NCBI RefSeq assembly: GCF_006443685.1
Contig: NZ_VFYP01000001.1
Location: 992,001-1,056,000, forward strand
Source of the DNA: Rhizobium glycinendophyticum
GTDB lineage: Bacteria; Pseudomonadota; Alphaproteobacteria; Rhizobiales; Rhizobiaceae
Direction: 5' to 3'
Length of the DNA: 64,000 nt
Part shown: in pieces, positions 7,986 to 20,261 of the stretch
Position numbering within the stretch: position 1 is the stretch's first letter
Layout of the letters: each line of letters opens with the position of its first letter
The notes under the pieces: model-generated
The model's database searches: none
What the model was told of the DNA's origin: nothing
The model's input: only the letters and a program-made list of their open reading frames with translations
Translations under genes and position numbers: made by a program

Positions 7986-8312
7986 GAATACCTCTGGAAA
8001 ACGAATCATCCCGGACATTCTTGTCGCCCGGGTGGGCAAATGGAAAGCCCCGGCGCCTGTTTTACGGCCGACTACGGCATAATTGGGACTGGGCATGTGC
8101 CTCTGGCGGGCATTCGGCACTGCTTCCACCACCCGTTGGGGAAAAGCCTGTGTATCCAGCGCTCTCGCAATTGATGAAGAGCAAAATGCCGCACCGGCTT
8201 TCGCCGCAGCGTATTGCGAATGCGGCTGATCTGTGATTTTAAACGGCGACACTAGCATGATTTTTGCGCTATGGTTTGATGTGGATCAAGCGCTTGTGGG
8301 AGACCAACCGTG
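7986..8312. other. Intergenic region between ialB and the cox operon
   Basis: This 327-bp divergent spacer holds the ialB promoter on one side and the cox promoter on the other. Apart from the FNR/FixK-type box near its right end, no hairpin with a T-run and no convincing small ORF was seen. The short reading frames in it show no Shine-Dalgarno sequence or recognisable protein family. Confidence 0.6.
8246..8289 (+). promoter_or_regulatory. cox promoter with FNR/FixK anaerobox
   Basis: TTGAT (8276-8280), GTGG and ATCAA (8285-8289) exactly match the FNR/FixK consensus TTGAT-N4-ATCAA. A weak promoter can be drawn immediately upstream: GCGACA (8246-8251), an 18-bp spacer and TATGGT (8270-8275). 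The box would then cover the start of transcription, a position that favours repression. The coxB start codon is only 23 bases downstream, so class II activation from this box is unlikely. Confidence 0.7.
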
Positions 8313-10879
<2,567 letters not shown>

Positions 10880-10969
10880 GCAGATCTTCGAGGCCACCAG
10901 ACAGTCGGGCGCCGCAGTCAAAGGGATTGCGGCGCCCGAAAGATCAGACGGAAGACGGAAAGCAACAGA

Positions 10970-11926
10970 ATGACAGTCATCGACAATCGCGACGTATTCG
11001 GCATCGAGGGCGAAATCCGCCTGTCCGAAGCCGGCCCGCGCGATTTCTTCGCGCTTCTGAAGCCGCGCGTCATGTCGCTCGTCGTCTTTACGGCGCTTGC
11101 AGGCCTCGTGCTGGCGCCAGGTTCCATCAATCCGGTCATCGGCTTCATCGCCATCCTGTGCATCGCGGTCGGGGCAGGGGCCTCGGGTGCCCTCAACATG
11201 TGGTACGATGCCGATATCGACGCGATCATGTCGCGCACGGCAACCCGCCCGGTGCCGGCGGGCCGTGTCACCCCGCATGAAGCCTTGGCCTTTGGCCTCG
11301 TGCTCTCGGTCTTTTCGGTCAGCATTCTCGGCCTTGCCGTCAACTGGTTCGCCGCCGGCCTGCTCGCCTTCACCATCTTCTTCTACGCCGTCGTCTATAC
11401 GATGTGGCTCAAGCGCTCGACCCCGCAGAACATCGTCATTGGCGGTGCGGCCGGCGCCTTCCCGCCCATGGTCGGCTGGGCCTGTGTCACCGGCGGCGTC
11501 TCGCTCGACAGCTTCATCCTCTTCATGATCATCTTCCTCTGGACACCGGCCCATTTCTGGGCGCTGGCGCTGTTCAAGATGAAGGAATATGGCGCCGTCG
11601 GCGTCCCCATGATGCCGAATGTCGCCGGTGTCGCGTCGACCAAGCGCCAGATCACCGTCTATGCCGTTCTGACCGCAATCACCGGCGTGCTGCCGACCGT
11701 CACCGGTCTCTCCTCGATCGGCTACGGCCTTGTCGCCGCCCTGCTCGGCGCCGTCTTCATCCACTGTTCCATCGCCGTCTGGCGTATGCCCGACGGCGAT
11801 GAGAAGATGGTGCCGGCGAAGAAGCTTTTCGGCTATTCGATCTTCTATCTCTTCGCGATCTTTTCGGCCCTGATGGTCGATCTCTATGTCGCGCCCGCAA
11901 TCCTGTCTCTCGGAGGTGCCGCCTGA
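10970..11926 (+). CDS. ctaB: Protohaem IX farnesyltransferase (haem O synthase)
   Basis: A 318-residue UbiA-family membrane prenyltransferase that converts haem B to haem O for the aa3 oxidase. The prenyl-diphosphate motif [15 protein letters not shown] (N-x3-D-x2-D) is visible near residue 78, and about nine hydrophobic segments follow. It sits in the cox operon; its TGA overlaps the ATG of coxF by one base. Confidence 0.96.
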   Translation: MTVIDNRDVFGIEGEIRLSEAGPRDFFALLKPRVMSLVVFTALAGLVLAPGSINPVIGFIAILCIAVGAGASGALNMWYDADIDAIMSRTATRPVPAGRVTPHEALAFGLVLSVFSVSILGLAVNWFAAGLLAFTIFFYAVVYTMWLKRSTPQNIVIGGAAGAFPPMVGWACVTGGVSLDSFILFMIIFLWTPAHFWALALFKMKEYGAVGVPMMPNVAGVASTKRQITVYAVLTAITGVLPTVTGLSSIGYGLVAALLGAVFIHCSIAVWRMPDGDEKMVPAKKLFGYSIFYLFAIFSALMVDLYVAPAILSLGGAA

Positions 11927-12060
11927 TGGAGACCATCGAGCTCAATGACGTCCAGAAGAAGTCCCGCCGCGGCCGCAACATCGCGCTCGGCGTGGTTCTG
12001 GCGCTTCTTGTCGTCATCTTCTACGTCGTGACGATCATCAAGATCAGCAAGATGGGCTGA
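11926..12060 (+). CDS. coxF: CoxF-type small membrane protein
   Basis: A 44-residue ORF between ctaB and ctaG. The ATG (11926-11928) shares its A with the ctaB stop codon, so translation is coupled. The product has a polar, basic N-terminus (KKSRRGRN), one TM helix ([20 protein letters not shown]) and a short basic tail. A small single-span protein at this position is a constant feature of rhizobial and other alphaproteobacterial cox operons, where it is annotated CoxF. Its function is not settled; an accessory role in oxidase assembly is the usual guess. Confidence 0.85.
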   Translation: METIELNDVQKKSRRGRNIALGVVLALLVVIFYVVTIIKISKMG

Positions 12061-12065
12061 CGGAC

Positions 12066-12692
12066 ATGACCGACGCACCGCTGAACCAGACCCCGAAGAC
12101 CACCGAACGCCGCGCCAGCCGGCGCGATTTCGGCGTGGCAACGGCCTGTGTGGTGTTTGTCGGCGCCATGGTTGGCATGAGCTATGCCGCCGTCCCGCTT
12201 TACCAGATGTTCTGCAAGGTCACCGGCTATGGTGGCACCACGCAGCGCGTCGAGCAGATGTCGGATGTGGTTCTGGACAAGACGATCAACGTCACGTTCG
12301 ACGCCAATGTCTCTGATGGCCTGAACTGGGATTTCAAGCCGCTCGACAAGAAGGTCACGCCGAAGATCGGCGAAACGGTCCAGATCCGTTACGTTGCGAC
12401 CAATCATTCGGCCGAGCCGGTAACCGGCGAGGCCGTGTTCAACGTCTCTCCAGGCGAAGCCGGCGCCTATTTCAACAAGGTCCAGTGCTTCTGCTTTACC
12501 AAGACCACGTTGCAGCCGGGCGAAACACTGGAAATGCCTGTTGTCTTCTTCGTCGATCCCGCCATCGTAGATGCGGAAGAGACCAAGGACATCGGAACGA
12601 TAACCCTTTCCTACACCTTCTATCCGCGCGAGGATGACAAGCCCGTGGCAGCGCTGGAAGCGGGAGAGGGCAAGGAACAGCCGAAACTGTGA
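12066..12692 (+). CDS. ctaG: Cytochrome c oxidase assembly protein CtaG/Cox11
   Basis: A 208-residue membrane-anchored copper chaperone that delivers copper to the CuB site of subunit I. One TM anchor ([20 protein letters not shown]) is followed by a periplasmic immunoglobulin-like domain with the copper motif CFCF ([15 protein letters not shown]). It starts five bases after coxF, within the same operon. Confidence 0.96.
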   Translation: MTDAPLNQTPKTTERRASRRDFGVATACVVFVGAMVGMSYAAVPLYQMFCKVTGYGGTTQRVEQMSDVVLDKTINVTFDANVSDGLNWDFKPLDKKVTPKIGETVQIRYVATNHSAEPVTGEAVFNVSPGEAGAYFNKVQCFCFTKTTLQPGETLEMPVVFFVDPAIVDAEETKDIGTITLSYTFYPREDDKPVAALEAGEGKEQPKL

Positions 12693-12747
12693 GAGGGGTC
12701 CGGTAAGCCGGGTCTCGTAATGAAATTGACATTCGGGGATTGCTGAA

Positions 12748-13626
12748 ATGGCCGAAGCGCACCAGAAGAACCACGACTACCACATTATCGATCCGAGCCC
12801 CTGGCCGATCCTGGCCTCGATCGGTGCCTTCCTCCTGACCTTCGGCGGCGTTGGCTACATGCGTTACCTGCATGGCGGCTCGTTCAAGCTTTTCGGTCTT
12901 GAGCTCGCCCATCCGTGGCTGTTCTTCATCGGGCTGGCCATCGTGCTCTTCACCATGTTCGCCTGGTGGGCAGACACGATCCGGGAAGCCCATGCCGGCG
13001 CCCACACCCGCGTCGTATCGCTGCACCTGCGCTATGGCATGATCATGTTCATCGCTTCGGAAGTGATGTTCTTCGTCGCCTGGTTCTGGGCCTTCTTCGA
13101 CGCCAGCCTTTTCGCCAACGAGGCGATCCAGGCAAGCCGCGTTGAGTTCACAGGTGGCACCTGGCCGCCGAAGGGTATCGAGGTTGTCGATCCCTGGCAC
13201 CTGCCGCTCTACAACACCGTGATCCTGCTGCTCTCGGGCACCTGCGTCACCTGGGCTCACCACGCGCTGCTGCACAACGACCGCAAGGGCGTCGTCTCCG
13301 GCCTGGTTCTGACGGTCCTGCTCGGCATCCTGTTCTCGTCGGTCCAGGCCTACGAATACATGCACGCCCCGTTTGACTTCAAGAACTCGATCTACGGCGC
13401 GACCTTCTTCATGGCCACCGGCTTCCACGGCTTCCACGTTCTGGTTGGCACGATCTTCCTGATCGTCTGCCTGTTCCGTGCGCTTGCCGGTCACTTCACG
13501 CCGAAGCAGCATTTCGGCTTTGAAGCCGCCGCCTGGTACTGGCACTTCGTTGACGTCGTCTGGCTCTTCCTCTTCTTCGCCATTTATATCTGGGGCGATT
13601 GGGGTGCACCGCTGCACGCCGGCTGA
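12748..13626 (+). CDS. coxC: Cytochrome c oxidase subunit III
   Basis: A 292-residue seven-TM subunit of the aa3 oxidase, beginning with the conserved HDYHIIDPSPWPI. The characteristic AWYWHFVDVVWLFLF closes the protein. Subunit III stabilises the complex and protects it from turnover inactivation. It is the last gene before a strong intrinsic terminator. Confidence 0.97.
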   Translation: MAEAHQKNHDYHIIDPSPWPILASIGAFLLTFGGVGYMRYLHGGSFKLFGLELAHPWLFFIGLAIVLFTMFAWWADTIREAHAGAHTRVVSLHLRYGMIMFIASEVMFFVAWFWAFFDASLFANEAIQASRVEFTGGTWPPKGIEVVDPWHLPLYNTVILLLSGTCVTWAHHALLHNDRKGVVSGLVLTVLLGILFSSVQAYEYMHAPFDFKNSIYGATFFMATGFHGFHVLVGTIFLIVCLFRALAGHFTPKQHFGFEAAAWYWHFVDVVWLFLFFAIYIWGDWGAPLHAG

Positions 13627-13644
13627 TCAGGGCCAAAAGCATCG

Positions 13645-13669
13645 AAGGGCGGCGCAAGCCGCCCTTTTT
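13645..13669 (+). terminator. Intrinsic terminator after coxC
   Basis: GGGCGGC (13647-13653), loop GCAA and GCCGCCC (13658-13664) form a 7-bp GC stem with a stable GNRA loop, followed by TTTTT (13665-13669). It closes the cox operon and separates it from the DUF983/surf1 pair. Confidence 0.92.
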
Positions 13670-13783
13670 CGTTCTCTTCCCTTCGCCTGCGGCGCGCCCT
13701 GCGACCTTGCGGGCACTGGGATGGAACACCGGCCTGCACTAAGGGTTGGCCTACGGCTGGAATATCCCGAAGGAGGGACTGAA

Positions 13784-14167
13784 ATGACCGACGACAACGC
13801 ACAATACGCCCCCGTAGACCCGATGAAGGCGGCACTCTCCGCCTCCTGCCCGCGCTGTGGCAACGGCAAACTCTTTGATGGGCTGACCAAGCCGAAGCAG
13901 CGTTGCGCCTCGTGCGGCCTCGACTATTCCTTCATCGATGCTGGCGACGGTCCGGCGATCTTCGTCATCCTGCTCGCCGACCTCCTGGTCGTCGGGTTTG
14001 CCGTCTGGGTAGAGCTCACCTATCAGCCCTCCGTGTGGCTGCACATCCTCGTCTTCGCCCCCCTCGGCGTCGGACTGACGCTCTGGCTGATGCGCACGCT
14101 GAAAGCCCTGCTGATCGCTCTGCAATACCGCCACAACGCCGCCCCGGGGGTTATCGACCGTGGTTGA
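13784..14167 (+). CDS. DUF983 zinc-ribbon membrane protein
   Basis: A 127-residue protein with an N-terminal zinc ribbon (CPRCGNG ... CASCGLD) and two TM helices (FVILLADLLVVGFAVW and a second near residues 85-110). DUF983 proteins occur beside cytochrome oxidase genes throughout alphaproteobacteria and are suspected assembly or biogenesis factors. AGGAGGGA lies six bases before the ATG at 13784, one of the strongest ribosome binding sites in the window. The gene overlaps surf1 by 8 bp. Confidence 0.9.
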   Translation: MTDDNAQYAPVDPMKAALSASCPRCGNGKLFDGLTKPKQRCASCGLDYSFIDAGDGPAIFVILLADLLVVGFAVWVELTYQPSVWLHILVFAPLGVGLTLWLMRTLKALLIALQYRHNAAPGVIDRG

Positions 14168-14912
14168 ACAGACTGACGCAGTGGGCAAGACGAGCCGCGG
14201 CTGGCGCTTCTGGGCCGGTCTCGTGCTGGTCCCGCTCGCCATCGCCATCTTGCTGTCGCTCGGCACATGGCAGGTCAATCGCCTGCATTGGAAGGAAAGC
14301 CTGCTCACCGCGATCGACGAACGTAGCCATGCTCCGGCCATCGACGTATCGGAGATCGCGGCGCGTCTGGCGGCCGGCGAGGAGATCGACTACCGCCACG
14401 CCACGGCCAGCGGGCGCTTCCTGCACGACAAGGAACGCCATTTCCTCGCGACCTTCGACGGTCAATCCGGCTTCTATCTCTACACGCCCCTCGAACTGGC
14501 CGATGGTCGCTTCCTCTTCGTCAACAGGGGCTTCGTCCCCTATGACCGCAAGGATGCCCAGACCCGGCCCGAAAGCCTGGTTGAGGGGCAGCAGACAGTG
14601 ACCGGCCTTGCCCGGGCACGCCTCAATGAGAAACCTTCCTCGCTGGTGCCTGACAATAACGAGGCCACCAACATCTTCTACTGGAAGGACCTGACCCGCA
14701 TGGCCGCCTCGACCGGCCTGCCGGAAGATCGCGTCCTGCCCTTCTTCCTCGACGCCGATGCGACCCCTGTTCCGGGCGGACTGCCGAAGGGCGGGGTCAC
14801 GCAGGTCGATCTGCCGAACAGCCACCTGCAATATGCCATCACCTGGTATGGCCTCGCCTTCGCTCTGGCCGCCGTCACGATTGCAGGCCTCTTCCGCCGC
14901 AGAACGCCGTAG
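14160..14912 (+). CDS. surf1: SURF1 family cytochrome oxidase assembly protein
   Basis: A 250-residue protein with two TM helices, one near residues 18-38 and one near the C-terminus (ITWYGLAFALAAVTIAGL), enclosing a periplasmic domain. The family mark LGTWQVNRLHWK is present after TM1. SURF1 supports insertion of haem a into subunit I. It starts with GTG at 14160 inside the end of the DUF983 gene, so the two are coupled. Confidence 0.93.
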   Translation: MVEQTDAVGKTSRGWRFWAGLVLVPLAIAILLSLGTWQVNRLHWKESLLTAIDERSHAPAIDVSEIAARLAAGEEIDYRHATASGRFLHDKERHFLATFDGQSGFYLYTPLELADGRFLFVNRGFVPYDRKDAQTRPESLVEGQQTVTGLARARLNEKPSSLVPDNNEATNIFYWKDLTRMAASTGLPEDRVLPFFLDADATPVPGGLPKGGVTQVDLPNSHLQYAITWYGLAFALAAVTIAGLFRRRTP

Positions 14913-14986
14913 AGGCGCGCCGCGATATCGGCTAGATAACGCTCCACGCGCAGCCTGAATCGCGGCTGCCTCATTGGAGGAACCGC

Positions 14987-15352
14987 ATGTCCTATCTCGC
15001 CTCGACGCTGGTTGCGCTCATCGCACTGGAGCACATCTACATCCTGGTGCTGGAAATGTTCCTCTGGACAGCGCCGACCGGCCGCCGCGCCTTCGGCCTG
15101 AAGCCGGAACAGGCCGAAGCGACCAAGGTCATGGCCGCCAACCAAGGTCTCTACAATGGTTTCCTAGCTGCCGGCCTGATATGGGGCCTGCTCCATCCCG
15201 ATCTCGCCGTCGGCTATCAAATCCAGTTGTTTTTCCTTGGCTGTGTGCTGGTCGCGGGCCTATATGGGGGTGCAACGGCCTCGCGGAAGATCTTCGTCAT
15301 CCAGGCGCTTCCTGCGGCCATCGCCATCCTCGCTGTCCTGATTGCCGGCTGA
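14987..15352 (+). CDS. DUF1304 membrane protein
   Basis: A 121-residue, very hydrophobic protein with four predicted TM helices and the DUF1304 features [13 protein letters not shown] near the N-terminus and [17 protein letters not shown] in the middle. Function is unknown. GGAGG precedes the ATG. It lies between surf1 and ispH; I do not think this position is a constant part of the cox cluster. Confidence 0.85.
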   Translation: MSYLASTLVALIALEHIYILVLEMFLWTAPTGRRAFGLKPEQAEATKVMAANQGLYNGFLAAGLIWGLLHPDLAVGYQIQLFFLGCVLVAGLYGGATASRKIFVIQALPAAIAILAVLIAG

Positions 15353-15356
15353 CCCT

Positions 15357-16361
15357 ATGAATATGCACATGAACCGCCCCCCACTGACGATCAGGCTTTG
15401 CGGCCCGCGCGGTTTCTGCGCCGGTGTTGACCGCGCCATCCAGATCGTCGTTCTGGCGCTGAAGCGCTATGGGGCACCGGTTTATGTGCGTCACGAAATC
15501 GTCCACAACAGGTATGTCGTCGAGGGCCTGGAAGCGAAGGGCGCAATCTTTGTCGAGGAACTCGACGAAATTCCCGCCGAGCATCGCCAGCAGCCGGTCG
15601 TCTTCTCCGCCCACGGCGTGCCGAAATCGGTGCCCGAGGACGCGACAAGCAGAAACCTCTTTTATCTCGACGCCACCTGTCCGCTGGTCTCCAAGGTTCA
15701 CAAGCAGGCCATGCGTCACCAGCGCTTGGGGCGCCATGTCATCCTCATCGGCCATGCCGGCCATCCGGAAGTGATCGGCACCATGGGCCAATTGCCGGAA
15801 GGCTCGGTCTCGCTCGTTGAAACCGTCGAGGACGCCGCCGCCTACACGCCCGCCGACGCCGACAATCTCGGCTACGTCACGCAGACCACGCTGTCGGTGG
15901 ATGATACGGCCGGTGTCATTGCCAAGCTGATGGAGCGTTTCCCGAACCTGACGGCACCGTCGGCCGACAGCATCTGCTACGCCACTACCAACCGCCAGGA
16001 AGCGGTGAAGGCGGCAGCCCCCGGTTGTGACCTTTTCATCGTCGTCGGTGCGCCCAACTCGTCGAACTCCAAACGTCTCGTCGAAGTGGCGCTGAGGGCA
16101 GGGGCCACCCGCTCCCTGCTGGTCCAGCGGGCCTCCGAGATCGACTGGGACGATGTCGGCGAAATCGGCACGCTCGGCATCTCCGCCGGCGCGTCCGCCC
16201 CGGAAGTCATCGTCGATGAAATCATCGAGGCCTTCCGCCACCGTTTCGACGCCAAGGTCGAGCTTGCGATCACGGCGGAGGAAAACGAGCACTTCCTCGT
16301 CAACCGCGAACTGCGTGATGTGGAATTGACGCGCGCGGACATGGCCTGGGTGAATGGTTAG
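15357..16361 (+). CDS. ispH: 4-hydroxy-3-methylbut-2-enyl diphosphate reductase
   Basis: A 334-residue iron-sulfur enzyme, the last step of the MEP isoprenoid pathway, which yields IPP and DMAPP. The three cluster cysteines are in [23 protein letters not shown] and [11 protein letters not shown]. The substrate-binding HAGHPEV and SNSKRL stretches are intact. The ATG at 15357 is five bases after the DUF1304 stop; a second ATG (15363) could serve. Confidence 0.97.
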   Translation: MNMHMNRPPLTIRLCGPRGFCAGVDRAIQIVVLALKRYGAPVYVRHEIVHNRYVVEGLEAKGAIFVEELDEIPAEHRQQPVVFSAHGVPKSVPEDATSRNLFYLDATCPLVSKVHKQAMRHQRLGRHVILIGHAGHPEVIGTMGQLPEGSVSLVETVEDAAAYTPADADNLGYVTQTTLSVDDTAGVIAKLMERFPNLTAPSADSICYATTNRQEAVKAAAPGCDLFIVVGAPNSSNSKRLVEVALRAGATRSLLVQRASEIDWDDVGEIGTLGISAGASAPEVIVDEIIEAFRHRFDAKVELAITAEENEHFLVNRELRDVELTRADMAWVNG

Positions 16362-16391
16362 GTCGTGGTGTCGTCCTAAGCCTCGAAGACG

Positions 16392-18098
16392 TCAGAGGGC
16401 TCGTGCTGCGCGCAGGCCGCCCGCTGTCTGGACCTGACGGAAGAAGTTGAGCGCATCCTGCGCCGGCATCGGCCGACCATAAAGGTAACCCTGGCCTTGC
16501 CCGCATCCCATGGCCAGCAAAACCGCGGCCTGTGCTTCCGTCTCGATTCCCTCGGCAACGGTATCGAGCCCCATCTCCCGACTCATCGCCACCAGAGCCC
16601 GCGTGATGGCGGCATCCGAGGCCGAGGTCTGGATGTCGCGGATGAAGCCTCGGTCTATCTTGAGCGTGGTCAGCGGATAGCGCTGCAGCGAGGAGAGCGA
16701 GGCATAGCCCGTTCCGAAGTCGTCGAAGGCGACACCGACGCCGATGTCGCGGATGCATTTCAGCGTCTGCAGGCTCGCCTCGTCGTCGTTGAGCGTGACC
16801 TCCTCGGTGACTTCGAGCTCGAGCCACGACGGCGCAATGCCGTGTCGCTGCACCGCTTCCATGACCCGCTCGCGCAAATGAGGCGAGCGGAACTGTTGTG
16901 CAAAGAGATTGACTGCCACCTTGCAGCCCTCGCCACGGCCATTCAGTTTGTGAGCCATCCGGCAGGCCTCGTCGAGCGTCCACCAGCCGATCTCGCTGGC
17001 GAGCGCGCTCTGCTCGAGGGAGGGCAGGAAACGGCCCGGCAGAAGCAGCCCGTGCTGCGGATGGTTCCAGCGGATGAGCGCCTCGAAGCCGACGACCCGA
17101 CGCGAGGAAAGCTCCACCTGCGGCTGATAATAGAGTTCCAGCTCCCCCTGACGCATGGCGCGGCGTAGGTCGTCCCGCATGTCGCGCTTGGCTTGGCTTT
17201 CGCTGCGCATCGAGGGTTCGAAGAAGCGATAGCCGCGACCGCCGGCGGCCTTGGCGCGGTAGAGCGCGAAGTCCGCCGACGCGAGAAGCTCGTCGCCGTC
17301 TTCGCCATGCAACGGTGCAATGGCAATCCCGATGCTCACTCCCAGTTCCAGCTCCAGCCCACCCAGGCTGAACGGTTTGCGAAAGGCATCGAGGATCGCG
17401 GAGGCGTCCTTCTGTGCCGAGAGCGGATCTCCGCTATCCGCGTAGAGCACGGCAAACTCGTCTCCGCCGAGACGGCCGACCGTAGCCCTGTCGCCGAGCA
17501 GATAAGGAATGCGCACCGCAACAGCCTGCAGGAGGCTGTCGCCCACGACGTGACCATGCGCATCGTTGACCTCCTTGAAGCCGTCCAGGTCCATCAGGAA
17601 GAGGCTGCAGGGCGCGCCGGCGGCGAGTTTTTGCGCCAGATGCGTCGTGAATTCATGCCGGTTCGGCAAGCCCGTCAACGTGTCATGAGAGGCAAGCCGC
17701 ATCAGCTTGGCATCTCGCTCTCGCCGCTCCGAAATGTCCTTGATGGCGGCGCCGGCCCAAAAGCCGCTCTCGGTCTTCCAAGTCGACAGAGTGATCTCGA
17801 TCGGAAATTCGCTCCCGTCGCTCTTCAACGCCGAAACTTCCACCGCTTTGCCGCCGAGGCCCGGTTTGGCACCGGCGGCAACATTGCTCATGCCGACGGT
17901 ATGGGCCCCGCGCATGCGTTCCGGAATGATGATGGTAATCGGCCGTCCTCTGATGTCGTCGAAATCGTAACCGAACATGCAGCAGAACGCGGGATTGGCG
18001 AACTGTATGTGTCCCTCACCGTCGACGACGATAAGCGCAAGGTTCATCGCCGCGGCGAAATCATGCGCCATGCGGACGCTGGAAACGGGATCCATCAC
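16392..18098 (-). CDS. PAS-GGDEF-EAL cyclic di-GMP protein
   Basis: A 568-residue cytoplasmic protein with no TM segment. It has a PAS domain (about 10-130; FANPAFCCMFGYDFDDIRG), a GGDEF domain (about 135-295) with the intact active site VGRLGGDEFAVLYA, and an EAL domain (about 310-560) with FEALIRW, the metal-binding DDFGTGYASL and a late EGIETE. Both catalytic halves look competent, so it could make or break c-di-GMP, with PAS as sensor. It stands alone on the minus strand between ispH and thrB, convergent with ispH and divergent from thrB. Confidence 0.93.
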   Translation of the reverse strand: MMDPVSSVRMAHDFAAAMNLALIVVDGEGHIQFANPAFCCMFGYDFDDIRGRPITIIIPERMRGAHTVGMSNVAAGAKPGLGGKAVEVSALKSDGSEFPIEITLSTWKTESGFWAGAAIKDISERRERDAKLMRLASHDTLTGLPNRHEFTTHLAQKLAAGAPCSLFLMDLDGFKEVNDAHGHVVGDSLLQAVAVRIPYLLGDRATVGRLGGDEFAVLYADSGDPLSAQKDASAILDAFRKPFSLGGLELELGVSIGIAIAPLHGEDGDELLASADFALYRAKAAGGRGYRFFEPSMRSESQAKRDMRDDLRRAMRQGELELYYQPQVELSSRRVVGFEALIRWNHPQHGLLLPGRFLPSLEQSALASEIGWWTLDEACRMAHKLNGRGEGCKVAVNLFAQQFRSPHLRERVMEAVQRHGIAPSWLELEVTEEVTLNDDEASLQTLKCIRDIGVGVAFDDFGTGYASLSSLQRYPLTTLKIDRGFIRDIQTSASDAAITRALVAMSREMGLDTVAEGIETEAQAAVLLAMGCGQGQGYLYGRPMPAQDALNFFRQVQTAGGLRAARAL

Positions 18099-18304
18099 GT
18101 CACTCCGGTTGTTTTGCGAGGCGAGACTAAATCAACAACATTAGTGATGGGTAAAATTTTAAACCTGAAAACATGCCTACGACGCCGCGAGAGGTGCGGG
18201 CATGAGCCCCATTTCCTGTGCTCCATGTCGTTCCGGGGCTGGCATGGATGCGGCGCCCGTTATAGGACTCGGAGCCATTCCCGAAGCGGCACGGAATCTC
18301 ACCT

Positions 18305-19270
18305 GTGGCAGTCTATACCGATATCAACGAACACGACCTCAAGTCCTTCCTGGCGCAGTACGATGCCGGGGAACTGCTGTCCTACAAGGGCATTGCCGAA
18401 GGCGTCGAGAACACCAATTTCCTGCTGCACACAACCAAGCAGCCGCTGATCCTGACGCTCTATGAGAAGCGCGTCGATCGAAACGATCTGCCTTTCTTCC
18501 TCGGCCTGATGCATCACCTGTCTGAGCGCGGTCTGTCCTGCCCGCTGCCTTTGCCGCGCAAGGACGGCGAACTTTTGGGTGAACTATCCGGCCGTCCGGC
18601 TGCCCTCATCTCCTTCCTCGAAGGCATGTGGCTGCGCAAACCGGAGGCGCAGCATTGCCGCGAAGTCGGCAAGGCTCTGGCCGGCATGCATGTGGCAGGC
18701 GAAGGTTTCGAGCTGACGCGCCCCAATGCCCTGTCGCTCGAGGGCTGGCAGACGCTCTGGGCAAAGTCGGAGGCGCGTGCCGACGAGGTCGAGGCAGGTC
18801 TCGAAGACGAGATTGGCGCCGAGCTCGATTTCCTCGCCGCCCACTGGCCTGGGGATCTGCCCGCCGGCGTCATCCATGCCGACCTCTTCCCCGACAACGT
18901 CTTCTTCCTCGGCGATGACCTATCGGGCCTGATCGACTTCTATTTCGCCTGCAACGACTTCCTCGTCTACGATCTGTCGATCTGCCTGAATGCTTGGTGC
19001 TTCGAGAAGGACGGGTCCTACAACATCACCAAGGGCAAGGCGATGATCGAGGGATATCTCTCGGTGCGCCCGCTCTCCGCTGATGAGATCGCAGCCCTTC
19101 CGGTGCTCTGCCGTGGCTCGGCTTTGCGCTTCTTCCTGACGCGCCTCTATGACTGGCTGACGACGCCGGAAGGGGCGCTGGTGGTCAAGAAGGATCCGCT
19201 CGAATATCTGAAGAAGCTGCGCTTCCACCGCGCCGTGACCAATGCCTCGGAATACGGACTGATTTCATGA
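18305..19270 (+). CDS. thrB: Homoserine kinase (ThrB, APH fold)
   Basis: A 321-residue kinase of the aminoglycoside-phosphotransferase-like fold used by alphaproteobacteria for homoserine phosphorylation, unlike the GHMP-type ThrB of E. coli. Key features are NTNFLLHT near residue 37, the catalytic loop [14 protein letters not shown] and [11 protein letters not shown] (DFG equivalent). A GTG start at 18305 is used. rnhA follows with an ATGA overlap. The next enzyme of the pathway, thrC, lies about 13 kb away in this window. Confidence 0.94.
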   Translation: MAVYTDINEHDLKSFLAQYDAGELLSYKGIAEGVENTNFLLHTTKQPLILTLYEKRVDRNDLPFFLGLMHHLSERGLSCPLPLPRKDGELLGELSGRPAALISFLEGMWLRKPEAQHCREVGKALAGMHVAGEGFELTRPNALSLEGWQTLWAKSEARADEVEAGLEDEIGAELDFLAAHWPGDLPAGVIHADLFPDNVFFLGDDLSGLIDFYFACNDFLVYDLSICLNAWCFEKDGSYNITKGKAMIEGYLSVRPLSADEIAALPVLCRGSALRFFLTRLYDWLTTPEGALVVKKDPLEYLKKLRFHRAVTNASEYGLIS

Positions 19271-19734
19271 AACATGTCGACATCTTCACCGACGGTGCCT
19301 GCTCGGGCAATCCCGGCCCCGGTGGTTGGGGCGCCGTGCTCCGCTACGGCGACGTCGAGAAGGAGCTGTGCGGCGGTGAGGCCAATACCACCAACAACCG
19401 CATGGAGCTGCTCGCCGCCATCAGCGCGCTGAATGCGCTCAAGGACACCTGCGAAGTCGATCTCTACACCGACAGCAAATACGTCATGGACGGCATCTCC
19501 AAGTGGATCTTCGGCTGGAAGAAAAACGGCTGGAAGACCGCCGACAAGAAGCCGGTGAAGAACGGCGAAATCTGGCAGGCGCTCGATGCCGCCAACCAGC
19601 GCCACAAGGTCAAATGGCACTGGGTCAAGGGCCATGCGGGTCATCCCGAGAACGAACGCGCCGACGAACTCGCCCGCAAGGGCATGGAGCCGTTCAAGAT
19701 CTCCAATTTCGGCAAGTCGCTCCTGGTGAAGTGA
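19267..19734 (+). CDS. rnhA: Ribonuclease HI
   Basis: A 155-residue RNase H that cleaves RNA in RNA-DNA hybrids. The catalytic residues are visible: D in [16 protein letters not shown] in [10 protein letters not shown] in YTDSKYV, and the C-terminal [15 protein letters not shown] with the flexible His and last Asp. The ATG overlaps the thrB stop codon (ATGA). This thrB-rnhA pairing is standard in rhizobia. Confidence 0.97.
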   Translation: MKHVDIFTDGACSGNPGPGGWGAVLRYGDVEKELCGGEANTTNNRMELLAAISALNALKDTCEVDLYTDSKYVMDGISKWIFGWKKNGWKTADKKPVKNGEIWQALDAANQRHKVKWHWVKGHAGHPENERADELARKGMEPFKISNFGKSLLVK

Positions 19735-19880
19735 GCGAGTTGGACGACCACTGATCCCCGGATTTGCACGGGTATAACCAGCCTAGCCGCTACGGTATGA
19801 TGCCCCTTGCGGATGCGGGGACCGTGGAAAATTGCCGCCATTCGCGAGACAGGGAGATGTCCGTTTGGCGGGTGGCGGGT

Positions 19881-20246
19881 ATGGCGATCAGGACAATCAG
19901 ATACGTCAACAATGCCGCCAAGAAAGCGGTTCAAAAACTGCCGCAAGCCATTGCCATCGACTTTCTCAACGATCTGAACTTCGTGGCTGCAGGCAAGGAT
20001 CCGCGCTCACCGTTCAAGCACTTGCCCGAACTCGGTGCAGGTGTGATCGAGTTGATTGAGAACGGTTCACCCGCCTATCGGCTGGTCTACTGTGCCAAGT
20101 TTCTAGACACGGTCTTCGTGCTTCACGCGTTCACGAAGACAACGAACGGCGTGGACAAGAAGGCGATGGCCACGGTGAAGGAACGCTACAAGGAGATGAT
20201 GGCGATCATCCGCGACGAGGAAAAGCGGGGCAGAGCGAAACGATGA
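19881..20246 (+). CDS. Gp49/HigB-like (DUF891) toxin
   Basis: A 121-residue protein of the phage Gp49-like RelE/HigB group. Marks are YRLVYCAKFLDTVFVLHAFTK, giving the central strands with the catalytic-face basic residues, followed by a helical C-terminus KERYKEMM. The ATG at 19881 gives the usual family length; an in-frame ATG at 19857 is possible. By family it is a ribosome-dependent mRNA endonuclease. The usual partner, an HTH_37-type antitoxin, is present next door but on the opposite strand, which is not the standard toxin-antitoxin order. Confidence 0.75.
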   Translation: MAIRTIRYVNNAAKKAVQKLPQAIAIDFLNDLNFVAAGKDPRSPFKHLPELGAGVIELIENGSPAYRLVYCAKFLDTVFVLHAFTKTTNGVDKKAMATVKERYKEMMAIIRDEEKRGRAKR

Positions 20247-20261
20247 TCCGCATGAGCATCC

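Noticed and set aside
12496-13617. 373-codon open frame antisense to coxC/ctaG
   Set aside because: Shadow of genuine cox genes; charged, repetitive composition.
18202-18304. Start of a small plus-strand frame upstream of thrB
   Set aside because: It runs into thrB out of frame and shows no domain or ribosome binding site.
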